From: Acanthacorydalis orientalis | Lineage: Eukaryota > Arthropoda > Insecta > Megaloptera > Corydalidae | DNA: 64,000 nt | Assembly (NCBI GenBank): GCA_034766995.1 | Contig: CM068316.1 | Coordinates: 28,226,106-28,290,105, forward strand | Direction: 5' to 3' | Part shown: positions 1 through 12,669 of the stretch, piece by piece | Numbering within the stretch: position 1 is the stretch's first letter | Layout of the letters: every line of letters starts with the position of its first letter | Made by a program: the position numbers and the translations under genes | The notes under the pieces: model-generated | The model's database searches: none | The model's input: the letters and a program-made list of their open reading frames with translations, nothing else | Told to the model about the DNA's origin: nothing

Positions 1-682
1 TAACTTTTTGTTTCATTTTATTTTTTTTTTGGAACTGGAACCCGCAATCGTAGTATTTAAAGACTCACTTAAATATAAAATTTATTATTCTTCAGAAATT
101 TACATTTTTTCTTAATTGAGGATAATTTAAAATTCTAATCTTGTATTATTCACCTTTTACTTTCTCACATATTTCAAAATCAAAAGTAAATCAAGTCGTT
201 TCAATTTTAAATTATATTTAATCGATTTTCCTTGTTATTCAAATTATTTAATTTAAAAATTTCTGTATCTTGTCTATTGAACAGAAAAACTGGAAATTAG
301 AGATAATTCACTAATTTCTCTCGAATAAAATATCCAAATAAACAGTTCATTTAAATGAATATAATATGAATTTAAAAATGGTAATAACACATAAAAATAT
401 TTTAAAAATTTTTCCATTTTGTCTCTGTAACTATGTTGGTATCGCCATTTGAATGTACATGAACACAAATAAAAAAGGATTAAAAATCAGTTATTGAACT
501 TGTGTTTTGTGAGGTGATTGAGAAAGAAAATTTACAACTACAATATTTCGAATAGTTATAGGTTATATAATAACTCATAAATATTTCTCCTTCAATTGTT
601 CTTATATTTTTTCATAATCTTTCTGAAAGATTAGAATCCAATCATTAAAATTTATTAAATTATTAAAATAATATATTTGAGA

Positions 683-716
<34 letters not shown>

Positions 717-1879
717 ACAGTAATATTGTAAGAAAAATTTTACCCTTCTATAACCTGAAAGAAATTATATTTGTCTACTATAATTTAAATTGACTTTTGT
801 AACTTTCGAGTTAGTTGAATGTTGTATTATCTGCAACAATATACAGTGATCATTCACAGGCATAGAAATAAATATTCTCGTTGCATGATAATATAGCATT
901 TTACTGCAACAACAATGCAACTATAATCATAAAAGTAAACATCTAATAGGTTTGTCGATGTAGAAGTAACATGATCTGATTCAGTTTACTTTAAAGTTAT
1001 AAATAAACCTCAAATTAATGAATGATGTATATAATATCTTTAATAATTCATATCTAAGTAATAATTCTTATTTTTTTCATTTAACAATGTTGGGAAGATA
1101 TAAATAAACATATAGGTTAAGCTTCAAAGGAGAATGAAGACCAGCTCGGAATTGAAACATGAGATTAGAGTAATTTTGTAATATTATACTTCTACTGAAG
1201 TCATTCGATATTTTTGTGTGACGTCATACCATTACATTAGCAATTGACAGTAGAAGTTTACCATTATTTTCCTGTTTTATTTAAATTATTCTTAATAATT
1301 GACTCTGTGTATTGATATTAACATTTTTACTTTTGTACATTCTTTAGTAAAGAGCGTTCATACATTATTAATTTTTATTATTTACATAAACGATAATCAA
1401 TATAAACATTGAATTTTCCTCGAGAAATATTGAAAGTATAATTGATTAAATAAATAATACAATTATTGTAATTTTTTATTTTGCCAAAAATCACATATGT
1501 TCTCTAAAATAATATTATAAAGAACTTTTTGTCATTAACAAATAAAAAAATAAGAGTTATTTTACTACAAACATTTATGTAATATAATCACACAACCAAA
1601 ATCGACAAAACATGTGTTTAATATATTCAAGAATAGTTTATAATAATGATGCAGAACAATAAAAATGACGAAATATTTCTTAAATTTATTTAATACATGA
1701 GCTCGAATATAAAATCTGACATTAGCGGTGTCAAAAATTAATGGAGTCTAAAATTTCATATAACAATTTGTTATTTATGACTTGTTTACTTCTTCATTTT
1801 AATTTAGTCTGTACTATGTTATTAATTTTGATCCAGATATGAAAGTGTTTCTATGAATTGTTTTTTTTATTATATATAA
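1..1879. other. AT-rich noncoding DNA, no gene recognised
   Basis: I find no conserved protein motif, splice-bounded exon or RNA gene here. Short open frames (for example on the minus strand around 274-468) have AT-driven composition and resemble nothing known. The only structured element is a (TA)15 run at 685-714. Confidence refers to the absence of a recognisable gene. Confidence 0.6.
685..714. repeat. (TA)15 microsatellite
   Basis: An uninterrupted TA dinucleotide run of 30 bp within noncoding DNA. Confidence 0.95.
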
Positions 1880-2863
1880 CAGCGTTTCGCAAACTTTTCC
1901 TATGACAGAACACTTCACAGATCTTGAAATTTTAATAGAATACCTTTGTTATTTTGTAAGGTAGGAAGATATAAAAAGTAAATAAAATAAATGAGTATAT
2001 ATAAGCGTTAAGAAAAAGAAACATTTATTCTCAAATGTTAATTATTTAAAACAAAGCACATAAAAATAGTAAAATAAAGTAGTGTATATATGTATATAGT
2101 GTGTATATATAATATATATATATATATATTGCAAAATTGTGTTTTTAAAGACTTCGATATTTTTGGATTATAAATTCATTAAATATCAGGCACAATTAGA
2201 AAGTAGAATTCTCATATCTAGTATATCGTCGTGTCTGTTCCTGGACTTTTACTTGATTGCAGCATAATATGAGAATCCTGCCTCGCATAAATATAGTGTT
2301 GTAGATTTTGCAAAAGGGTTAATTGCAAGTCATGTAAGTGTTCTAAAATTATGTTAGAAACTTCTTCATCTAATTTAGAATTTATTTCAGCCAAAAATTC
2401 ATACAAGCCGGAAAAACAATCAATATTATTCTGTTTAACTGTAGAAATCTAGAATTGTAACTGTCTATCAAAAGATCCAATGTTATCTCTTGTATTAAAA
2501 ATTATAATATTATTTCTTTATAATAATAAGTTAATTTCGTTGCAATTTGTAAAAATATCTGCCAGATACGCAAAACGCAATAACCTTAAATAATTTGTTA
2601 AAAATTCAATAAAATTTTATCTTATGTGGCATCAAAAAGACCAATAACTCACTACAAAGTTCAAAGAGCCTTAATAGTGCCTTTTCTATGGATAGCTATT
2701 TCATTTCAGTATGTAATAAAAGTGCGTCGTATATAATACCCATTTCATTGCATATTGCGCCTCATTTTCAAACATGTTTGAAACTGTCACTGCATTTAAA
2801 GCAATTCCCGGCTCATATTCATTTTGACGACCTTTCACGGGATACATAGTTTGGGAAACGCTG
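1880..2863 (-). mobile_element. hAT-superfamily transposon fossil (ZBED5/DUF4371-like transposase)
   Basis: The ends form an imperfect terminal inverted repeat: CAGCGTTTCGCAAAC at the left, and a right end that reads CAGCGTTTCCCAAAC on the other strand, which is typical of hAT elements. The 8 bp flanks (ATATATAA and GTATATAG) match at 6 of 8 positions, consistent with a decayed 8-bp target duplication. On the minus strand, broken frames contain a stretch resembling LRFAYLADIFTNCNEINLLL, followed by FDRQLQF and NNIDCFSGLYEFLAEIN. These resemble the central region of hAT transposases related to ZBED5/SCAND3. Several stops and frameshifts interrupt it, and at 984 bp it is far shorter than an autonomous hAT, so it is an internally deleted, inactive copy. 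The only longer open piece is 2218-2406. Confidence 0.75.
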
Positions 2864-3018
2864 GTATATAGTATCAACATAGATTCATATATTTGTAAAA
2901 TATATTTATTCTTGAAACTTATTTTTATGTATTTTAGTAGATTTTAGTTAATTTTAATTAATTACAGGTTAAGACCAGAATCCTGTGTCATACTTTTTAT
3001 AATAACCTTATTAAAATA

Positions 3019-3778
3019 TTAGGTTGGTAGAAAAAATTCCAGTTTTCTTTTTATTCTAGCCTTAATTTATTTCAATGAAAATGTCATTTCATCGTGAACA
3101 TGTTAATATCATTTTAAAGTGCATTTTTCAATCTGTATTTTTGCAGCATCGACTTTGTTTTTAATATTAATTTTTCTTCAAATTGCGCTTTTAGTTGCAA
3201 AAGAAGTAAATAAGAACAATTTTTTGTATGAGTTCAAAACGGGTAATAAAAGCAGCATAAACTGCTCATTAACTAAACAATATTTTTGGTGTGGGTATTG
3301 TTAAGCAACGTTCAATGCAAAGGTGGTTCCAAAAATTTCGTTCTGGGTACGAGAGCCTTAATGGTAAAGAAGGTCCAGGTGTCCTTCCTCAGTTCATAAC
3401 AATCAACTGAAGATGTTAGTTAAATCCAAGACTACGACACTAACTACATTTTCCTATGTTTTACGTTTCCCTTCCGATAGAAGTGCTACTGAAGTGTACG
3501 TCAATTCATATAAGTATAGTATATTTTCATATAGTATGAGTATTATAAAGTGAAGTACCCAACACTGCACTAGCGCCACGGGAACACACATCTGCTGAGT
3601 TCAGTCCTTGTATCATAGGGATGATATAATCAGAACCACGCACAATAATTCCAGAGTGTGCATAAAAGTGAGGCGTTAGTCATCGAACAGTTTGGACCAC
3701 TTAAAACAGCTAGGAAAATAAAGAAAATCTATATAAATTTGAAGGTCATAAAGCGCAATTATTTTTCTACCAAAATAA
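3019..3778 (+). mobile_element. Short mariner derivative, copy A (HTH-only type) with an insertion
   Basis: The element begins TTAGGTTGGTAG directly after a TA and ends with a degenerate inverted copy followed by TA. Near 3190-3220 a reading resembles the start of cecropia/Hsmar1-type mariner transposase (KEVNKNNFLYEFKTG). Beyond it come remnants of the first HTH (VQRWFQKFRSG-like) and of the second HTH (SHRTVWTTLKQLGK-like). The second HTH runs straight into the 3' terminal repeat, so the catalytic DDD domain is absent. This copy is about 200 bp longer than its relatives because of an insertion at 3427-3631. Stops and frameshifts make it non-coding today. The subfamily assignment rests on recalled family motifs. 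Confidence 0.75.
3427..3631. repeat. 205-bp insertion inside mariner copy A
   Basis: In sibling copies the sequence reads straight through GTTGAATCAGAACCA. Here it is interrupted after TTAAATC and resumes at AGAACCACGC. The inserted block ends in ATAATC, so AATC occurs on both sides and could be a 4-bp target duplication. I recognise no open frame or tRNA-like box inside. It could be a SINE or MITE, or local duplication filler. Confidence 0.5.
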
Positions 3779-5094
3779 TACATATCATTTAATATTTCAG
3801 ATAATAATTATATTTAAAATGTTAGTACGTATATATATATATATATATTTGTATATAAATATATAAATGTTATTGTTATTAGTCAATTATATAGTTTCGG
3901 GCAATATATATAACCTTTAATGTCTTTATTCATATACAAATTATCTTTTTATAATACTCTAGTCTTCGACTTACAATAAAATGCATATTTTACTTCCACA
4001 GATTGTTACTTTTTTCGCCTTTTAAAATGATACAAAAATGTAAATAAATGGGGAAAATAAATATAGAAGGTGAGTAGGAGGGTGCGAGGAAAATTTTAAC
4101 GAACGTTTTTGGTTTGTATCTACGTGTCTTGCGGTCAACGTTATTATTTTATTACATAACTTGCATTCTATTTATTTGTATAACTTTTTACTTTAACGTC
4201 CTAGTCGTTGGAAATAAATCTTAGTATATTATTAAAAAAATATTTCGATTGATTCAAAAATCTTATAATGAACAAGTCCTTTTCAATTCTATTGGATGCA
4301 TAGTAGTATTTTTTTTTGAACAAAGTTGGTTAAGATGTTGATTTAAGGCACTTGCTTCAAGGATATGCATTGCTTTTTTCTCTGCGTGTATTAAAAAAAC
4401 TATTTATTATCATTCATAACTAGATGATTAAGAAATGATTGATATTTTAGTAATTGTTCAATTTATTCTATTTGAGTACTACTTTATTTTTTTCAGTCAT
4501 GGAGCACCTAGAGTTCTTATCTTAAAACTTTGTCAATACTTTTTATGTACTATCTTTTAGTAGACTAAGAACTATTGAGATTTTCTACTAACACCTATGC
4601 TTTTTATTCAAATTAATCATCAAGCTTCAGTTACTAAATTCGCTACAATGTTACTTTTTGCATCTATTCCTACTAAATTATTATTTTCAAAAGTTAAAAT
4701 TCCGTCCACCGCTTTTGTAAATTATTGTTTTCACTTATGAAGAGATAGTATATTCCCATAAGTATCATAATTTATTTTATTTACAATATAACTGATTTTA
4801 GTACAATTTGTAGATCTGTACACTCTATCATTTGCTGCTTGAAATTATATGATCATTTTTAAGTTGTGAATTAAAAATGCGGTTTTTCTTGTTCAAAACT
4901 TATTAGACAAATATTTTACAAAAATAATTAAATATGTACATATAAGTAAAAGGATTGAATTTAACTAATGTAACACAGGATATTCTTTTAATTTCTCCAT
5001 ACATAATTATATATATATATATATATATATAATCATTTTTTAGTCAATAGTACATTTCCATATACTTATGCATATATATGTATATATATGTATA

Positions 5095-5166
<72 letters not shown>

Positions 5167-6140
5167 TATCTTCATTGGCAAAAATGAACAACTTTAAATG
5201 GTTTAGAAAATGTTTTGTATGAAGTGTCTGTAATTCTTTCATACATATTTAACAATCCAATCGTCTATTTATATAAACATTGTACTAACATACAATGTCG
5301 AAGGAAATGTTAAAAACACTTTTATACGAGAAGTTTAATATAGCAGTAATGGAGCCATTGAAATGGGTATATACACGTTTGTAAAGTAAGAAATATTTAC
5401 ATTGAATGTCTATTAATTCGACGAGTTTAATATAGTCTTGCGTTTTGCACAAAGGAACTTTGCAGAGTGGTTTTACTGTTTGGAGTTTTCATCGTCACCG
5501 ATGAACTGTTTTGTGAAAGTTAACAAAGGACTATGTGCTTCGAATATATTTAGTTGAGGTGTTTATCTTAAATTATATGTAAAATTACTTCATTTGATTC
5601 AAATTAATTGTATGAATGAAACAATTTAACATGTAGCTAGTTAAATTTTAGCCATTAATTTGTTCAATAAAATTTCAAATTTATTATTTAGACGAATTGT
5701 GTCAAAATGGTATGATACTAGATTTGTATGTTTTGAAAATAAAAAATTCAATGTCTATGCTATTATTCAACAGGTCTAATTAAAGTTTCATAGTCACTTA
5801 AGCAAATTAATAAAAAGCAGCACAAAAATCAAATGTTATAAGCATTTATATACTATTAGAATGCTTAATCAAACTATTAACTATAATTACACATTACTAA
5901 TTGCCCTACATTATAATTCTAATAAGTATTTTAATTCTTTTACAACATCCTACTATAACTCGTGCAAGGCGAACTAAACAATATTGAAGTTAAATGAAAC
6001 AAGAGTTGAGCAATTTTCACATTGTTCTTAATTTAATTTAAGTGAAATTTTAATAATATGGTATTTAAATTGAAGGAAAATAACTTTTATAGAATATGCA
6101 TTAAAATAGGTTAAACGTAAGTTAAACACAGTTGTCATTA
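3779..6140. other. AT-rich noncoding DNA with microsatellites
   Basis: No coding signal is recognisable. It holds (TA)n runs near 3829-3848 and 5006-5031, and a longer compound run at 5072-5163. Confidence 0.6.
5072..5163. repeat. Compound (TA)n with TATATATG units
   Basis: Three or more 10-bp TATATATATG units lead into a pure TA run of more than 50 bp. This is a typical imperfect-to-perfect microsatellite gradient. Confidence 0.95.
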
Positions 6141-6703
6141 TTAGATTGGTAGAAAATAATTGATGTTTATGACCTTGAAATTGATACACATTTTTTAATT
6201 TAAGTAGTTCAGAACTGTTCGATGACTAACGCCTAATTTTTGTGTAAGCTCTTGAATTGTGGAGCGTGCTTCTGATAAAACTAACGCCTTCAGTTGACCG
6301 TTTTGAACTGAAGAAGGACTTTCGCAACCTTCTCTATCTTCAAGGCTCTCGTCGCCAGCACGAAATTCTTGGAACCACCTGAACCACTTGCATCGTATGT
6401 TTTTTAACAGTATCCACACCAAAATCATCGTTTAGTTTATGAGCAGTAGTAGTAGTTCGTTTAGTAGTTCTGCTGCTTTACCACCCGTTTTGAACTGATT
6501 CAAAAAATTGCTCTTATTTGCTTCTTTTCAATTTTTTATTCAATAGCCCAATTTGAATAAAATTAATAATAATACCAAATTCAGACTGGATCATGCACTT
6601 TGAAAAGAAATTAACATGAACACGATTAAATAACACTTTCTTTGAAAAAAATTAAGGTTAGTATTCAGAAAACAAAAACCGCAAGTATTTCCTACCGATC
6701 TAA
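6141..6703 (-). mobile_element. Short mariner derivative, copy B (HTH-only type)
   Basis: Terminal repeats face each other: TTAGATTGGTAGAAAATAATTG at the low end, and a right end that reads on the other strand as TTAGATCGGTAGGAAATAC. On the minus strand, an open frame of 77 codons (6195-6428) includes the end of the first HTH (WFRWFQEFRAGDESLEDREG) and the second HTH (KALVLSEARSTIQELTQKLG, then VSHRTVLNYLN). It stops just before the 3' terminal repeat. The linker AAATTAAAAAATGT before the terminus is shared with copy F. The total of 563 bp matches copies C, D and F, and no catalytic-domain sequence is present. Family assignment to cecropia/Hsmar1-like mariners is by motif resemblance. Confidence 0.8.
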
Positions 6704-9700
6704 TTAAAATATATCATTAAACGGAATAAAAATTTAAAATAGTTTCGAAGAAGAGAGTTCTTGTAAATAAAGAATCAAATTATCATCTTTTTCTATGATC
6801 AAAAATACATAAATGACGTACGAAAATTCTCCTTGAATTTAAATATCACTCTCAGAATTATTTTCAACGTTTATGACACAAGTTTTTACAATTTTCCAGT
6901 TTATTGGCATTATTTAAATGTATTAGTGTGTTTTTTTTTTCATTTAAGACATAAAAAGTAATGAAAAATTTACGGAAAATCACTAAGGGGTATTTGTATG
7001 TTTTTTAACTTAAGAAATCAGATTAAATCATTAAAATATAGTTTTATTACTTTTTTATTACACATATCTATAAAAATCTTCTTTCATCGATACACCCAAT
7101 ACAAATGACCCGATGCTATGCACCTGTCGCAATAAAATTATGTTATATGTGGAATTCCTTTTTTGTAAATAGTAAAATACGGTTTGGTACAAACCTTAAC
7201 CATTTTGCGTAATTTCAAGCCTCTAGTAAGAGGTGAGGGTGAGGATGATGATTAAAGTAGAAAGTGTTAAAGCAGCTCTGAATAAGGTTTACCCAGTAGG
7301 TGGAGCCACTTACAATAATAGGACCCTGATTGAAGACCAATCGTTTTTACGCAAAGTAGAGACAAACGCATTGTGGTAGAACATACGCTATTATAGCCGC
7401 ACGATTCTAATCGTTTCAACTGTGCCATGGACACTCGACCCCTACTTTGTATACATATTTTATTTTTATTACTATAATAAATATTAAAACTGTGTACAAA
7501 TTTATATTTAGTTATTTTATGGTATCTTTCTTTTATCAAAATAGTATTATATATTTAATGTTATCGATATTATTGATATTATTAGATAAATAATTTATTA
7601 TTGTATTCCATTACTTTGTCAGAAATAATTGTGACAAATTATCTAATTTTAATTAATTTTTATCTATGATTGTGTATTCAAATCAACGTCGTGATGACAA
7701 TAAAAATAATTAATCGAATTATTCACATTTAATTATAAGTATTGTATTAGTTATTTTACTGAAAGTTATGTGTAATTCTCTACTTTATGTTAATATTTAT
7801 TATCTTCACTTACGTGACTACATCTGCCGGCTGTAAAGTGAAAATAGTTTATTGATTTACATTCATAATTCCTAATGAATTATTATACTCAAAAGTAATT
7901 ATTGCACGTGCACTGAGAATAGTATAAAGTGAAAATTTGTGATAATGGCTCTTATCTATCTTACTGCAAGCATCCGTACAGGTATTTAAAGTTTTTAATA
8001 TATGTTTACACTCTTGCAGTGTAAACAAAATCGATTTGTTTTAATATTAACAATTATTTCAGTATTATAAATTGTGTATATGTTCACAATACATTATTCC
8101 TGATTCTGTATGTGTAATTCATTATTGATTTAATAATTATAATGTTGTTATTGATATTTAATCGAATGTTTGTGAATAGTTGAAATTTTAGATTAGATAT
8201 AACCTTGATATTAATTGGATATATAGAATAAAAAACAAACAGGAAAACATCAACAAAAAATTAATTCAATACTTTATTTGAATTGTAACAAAAATATACC
8301 TTTAGCAAAATAAAAAATATACTTCTGCCTATTAAACAAGTCAATATCAATCATTTTATCTATAAACAGAGTTAATAATAGACTATTTTGAGTACAAAGT
8401 ACAAAATAAATATGAAATGTTTCATTTATTTCAATTTATATTTACTAATTTAATATAATTTGTTCTGTAAATAATGAAAGTAAATATCAGTTGACATACT
8501 CTTGACAATTTAATATACACTTGTGATATATTAAATATCGATTTTTAAATTTATTGTTCAATTATTAGCGATTTCTTTCAAAATATACTCTATTTTTGAT
8601 ACAGTCGTTACATAAACGACTTTAAAAATAAATACAAAAAAAAATGTGAGACTAACATAATTTTATAATTTATTCTTGAAAGAAAATAGTGAACACTAAT
8701 GTTAATTAATATTTAAAATATTTCTATAAAAGAATATATCAGAAAAAAATAATATAGTCGTTTTAATTCTAATAGAGCCAATTGAATGAATAATTAAAAT
8801 GCGTATAGAATAAGTGCAGATGGAATTAGTGTACGTACATGATGTAAATCAACCTGTCATTTGAAAATGTAAATTAACATCTGTCAAACATCGAGGATTA
8901 AAGGATTTGTAACTCAACGCTGTTCTGTACTATAGGGATTATTGACACAGAAATTCACTGCAACAAAAGAACATTCCTGACAAGTATTCTATTCCATAAT
9001 TTATTCTTCTATTAAATGTGGTTATTTTTTGTTGATTTGCTTAATACAAATATATTTGATACAATCAGTATAATGACTTTTTTTAAAAAAATAAGTATCA
9101 AGCTATATGTTTTTAAATATCAATACTTTTCACACTAGGACTGTTGTATGTTTTTTACTGAAAATTATTAATCAGCAGTCGAATTGTAATGTTTTTTTTA
9201 TATTATCTTTTACTCTAATATACAAAACACGGTATGTGCGCCAGAAGTAAAACTTCTTTGCCGTCGGTTGAAATGTAAAGAATTTAAGAGATTGGTATTA
9301 TACAAGATAAATGAATGGTTTCGTTTTTGTTTACTGTTAATTTAAGAATCAGTATAGGAGAGAGGACAAAAGACGAAACGTACTATAAGAGGAAGACGGT
9401 AAATATAAGACAATAAAATTTGAATTAGAAAATTAATATATTTTTTTATTATATTTCATCAACTTCTCTGACTTTTTTCTAATGGAGATTCAAGTGATAC
9501 AACTGATACTATGGACTTATGATAATTAAAATGTGAAATGTATGTTTTGAAGATATCGCGAAAAGGCAACATCTATAGTAATACCCGATTTTATCGTTGC
9601 GATTATGGGATCGGTATTCATACATAAATTAAGTTCCTCCTCGTAGAAAATTAACAGGTGTTGCTAAATTTTCCGACGCGAAATTGACATTAAAATTCCT

Positions 9701-11883
9701 ACTGAAAACCATTGGTAGTTTATCCTCTCTGCCAAGAAACGCTGCACCCCCATGAGTGTATGGTAGTAGTAAATGGTGTATAAAGTAGATTATATCATCC
9801 ATTTTTTGATTCAGAGAAATGTAAATCGCTACAATTACAATTTATTTTCTTTCTTCCATTTTACATTCAACAACATAGAATTCAATAACTACTGGCACCG
9901 TTGCACCAAATAACTTTAATTGTGCAGCAAAAAATATAAGAAATACTTATTAGTATTTTTCTAAATACTACAAATATGCCTCACATGCTAGATAATTCAT
10001 TTTACTGCTACATATAATCACAATGATTAAACTTATTCACAATAATTAACCCTACTTAAAACTAATTTTATCAATTGTTTATTTTAAATAAATATATTTC
10101 TAATTACTGGTTCTAATACCTTTTTTAAGATGATATCTGAAATGAAGATTAATCAAACTTAAGCTATATTATTAAAAATTATTTATCGTAAAATCATTAA
10201 GACATTAAACATTAAATGAATTGCATTTTAAATTTAAGTGTACATTTTATATTTAAGATCAATAATTTCAAATTATGTTTTCTTTTAATTCTCAAAAGAC
10301 TAATTGAAGTGATTACGTATCCTCTATACTTATAATCTCTTCTCTTGCTAATAACTCAAAATAATGGCCTCATTACTATTATTTATTAATTTTATTCCAC
10401 ATTTTGTAATATCTTTTTCGTAATACACAGATATTCAATGTGATATTGTTGCTTTAAAAACAACATTTAAGCAAAGCTAAGTGTCTATTACGCTTTCTTT
10501 TTTAAACTTTTGTCTGGTTATTAATAATAAGTAAAATCTGTAGGATCTTTAACGCGTATTTTACTTAATACACTTTCACAAAATAGTTTTTATATTCATT
10601 ATTTGATCAATTGTTTATTTGAACATTCGAAATGACACCGGCGATAATGACCGTAGTTGTAGACACTCCCTTAAATTTCAAATAACCAATCACCTAAATT
10701 ACAGAAACACACTTTAATTTTTTTATTATATTTGAGAATATGTTGTATTTATTGTTAATTAAATTAGAACTAGATCTAGTAGAGTCGTAATTTACAGAAC
10801 AAAACAAATCTCACATAATGTATTTGTTTTTATTAATGCTTTTGTTTTAAATGAGTAAGCTTTTAGTGAACTGTTTCAGATATTTAACATGACAAGACGC
10901 ATTATATCAATTATATTAGAACTTTATTCAGAAATAATTTGTTGATATAATAGAAACATACATTCATTAATCAATTATTTTACTGCTTTTGTTGGGAATT
11001 GAAATAAATCTGGGAAATGTTCTTTAATTTTTTTTTATTTTATCTCCAATATTTTATGAATAGAATCGGTTTATATTTTCAATAACAATACCTATAATAT
11101 TCTCATCAAATATACATTTTTTAGTTCAAGTATTTTTCTCTTGATCTCATAATATTTTCAAATATGAAAACCTCATTTGTATGATCTAGTTTTGATATTT
11201 CATTAATGAATTTTTCTTTCACTTTATAAATCACAATTTTTTTGGTAAAATATATTCATTATACGATTATTGATCAATTCTTAGTATTGATTATGAGCAT
11301 TTCTATGTCACTGCCATAAATCACATTTGACGTTTTATATTAATTTATGTTTGTTGTTACTTTAAAAAAAAGCTCCTCAGCAAATGATTTTTATTCAGTC
11401 AACAATTTTTCACATTTAATATTTTCTTTAGAATTCATTAATATCAATATTTTTATTGCCATGTTCATTATTATCATGTTAGTTTCTTTGTTCTTACCCG
11501 AGAATTTACAGAAATATTCTCGACGAGCTTGTTCTTATTTATACTTATCTATAATGTTCATATGTCAAAATAAAATATTGTGACATATCAAAATAAAAGT
11601 GAATAATTAAAAAAAAATGTTTGAATCCTATATTTACTCTAATAGACTCATTTTATCTAACAAATCTAATTTATGTATAGTTTTCAATGATAAAGAGCTA
11701 ACATGCATTACTTGTATGGTGAGTATAGTTTAATGTCCAAATGTACCGATAGTTGTCGAAAATATCGTACATTTGTCCCCAAATTAATACTAAATGTATT
11801 TTAGTTGCCATCTATCATATCTGGTGCATCTACTGGAATATAACACTACTGTAACTTTTTGTAAAATAAAAAATTGAAAAATA
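6704..11883. other. AT-rich noncoding DNA with two less AT-rich islands
   Basis: No recognisable exon or element boundary was found in this 5 kb. Two patches are noticeably less AT-rich (about 7090-7450 and 9520-9790) and are listed in the findings. A 75-bp stretch at 11061-11135 recurs at 16923-16999. Confidence 0.5.
11061..11135 (+). repeat. Dispersed repeat, copy 1 (pairs with 16923-16999)
   Basis: Both copies read TAGAATMGRTTTATAYTTTC, then AATAACAATAYCTATAATA, then a TCATCAAATATACATTTTTAG core followed by CAAGT. They differ only by scattered substitutions and short indels. No terminal structure is visible, so the family is unknown. Confidence 0.75.
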
Positions 11884-12444
11884 TTAGGATGGTAGAAAAA
11901 TAATTGCGGTTTATGATCTTCAAATTCATATAAATTTTCCTCTTTTTTGATTTTCCTAGCTGTTTTAAATGGTACAGAACTGTTAGATGACTAATGCCTA
12001 ACTTTTGTGCAAGCTCTCGAATTGTGCATGATTCTGATTCAACTAACGCTTTCAGTTGATTATTATGAATTGAAGAAAGACGCTCGCAACTTTTCATCTT
12101 CAAAGCTCTCGTCCCCAGCACGAAATATTTGGAACCACCATTGCACCGTACGTTCTTTAACGGTACCCACACCAAAAGTATCATTTCTTTAACGAGCAGT
12201 TACTGTAGCTCTAACACCTGTTTTGAACTTATACAAAAAATGCTTTTATTTGTTTCTTTTGCATCTTTAATTCAGTAGCCCTGTTTGAAGTAAAATTAAT
12301 AATAAAACCAAAGTCAATGTTACCAAAATACGGACCGAAAAATGCACCTTGAAATTATATTAACATAAACTCAATGAAATTACAATTTCATTGAAAATAA
12401 TTAAGGTTAGAACAAAAACCGCAGTTATTTTCCTACGAACCTAA
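11884..12444 (-). mobile_element. Short mariner derivative, copy C (HTH-only type)
   Basis: The 561-bp element is flanked by TA on both sides (11882-83 and 12445-46) and has inverted ends TTAGGATGGTAG and TTAGGTTCGTAG (read inward from each end). A minus-strand open frame (11846-12184) covers the first HTH region (VRCNGGSKYFVLGTRALK, frameshifted relative to consensus) and the second HTH (NNQLKALVESESCTIRELAQ, then KLGISHLTVLYHLKQLGKSK). It then reads directly into terminal-repeat sequence as INRNYFST. The junction after GKSKKRK is the same as in copies A and D. No DDD catalytic region is present. Confidence 0.82.
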
Positions 12445-12588
12445 TATTATATAATGTTTAAATATTTGTCATATGCTGTAAAATATATTTATTCGTTATT
12501 AGATACAACTGAAATTTCTATTGAAACTTGAAACTTTTATACTAAATAAAATTTAAAAAGTACTTATAATTATTTTGAGCACATATTA

Positions 12589-12668
12589 TATATACACACA
12601 CACACACATATATATAGTATATATACACATATAGTATATATATATATATATACTCGTATATATATACA
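12589..12668. repeat. Compound (CA)n/(TA)n microsatellite
   Basis: Alternating ATATACACAC and TATATA runs with one CTCG interruption near 12652. Confidence 0.9.
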
Positions 12669-12669
12669 A

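Noticed and set aside
11347..11583. 78-codon frame with hydrophobic segments resembling a small membrane protein
   Set aside because: Ile/Phe/Leu-rich frames are expected by chance at this AT content. There is no splice site, homologue or flanking signal.
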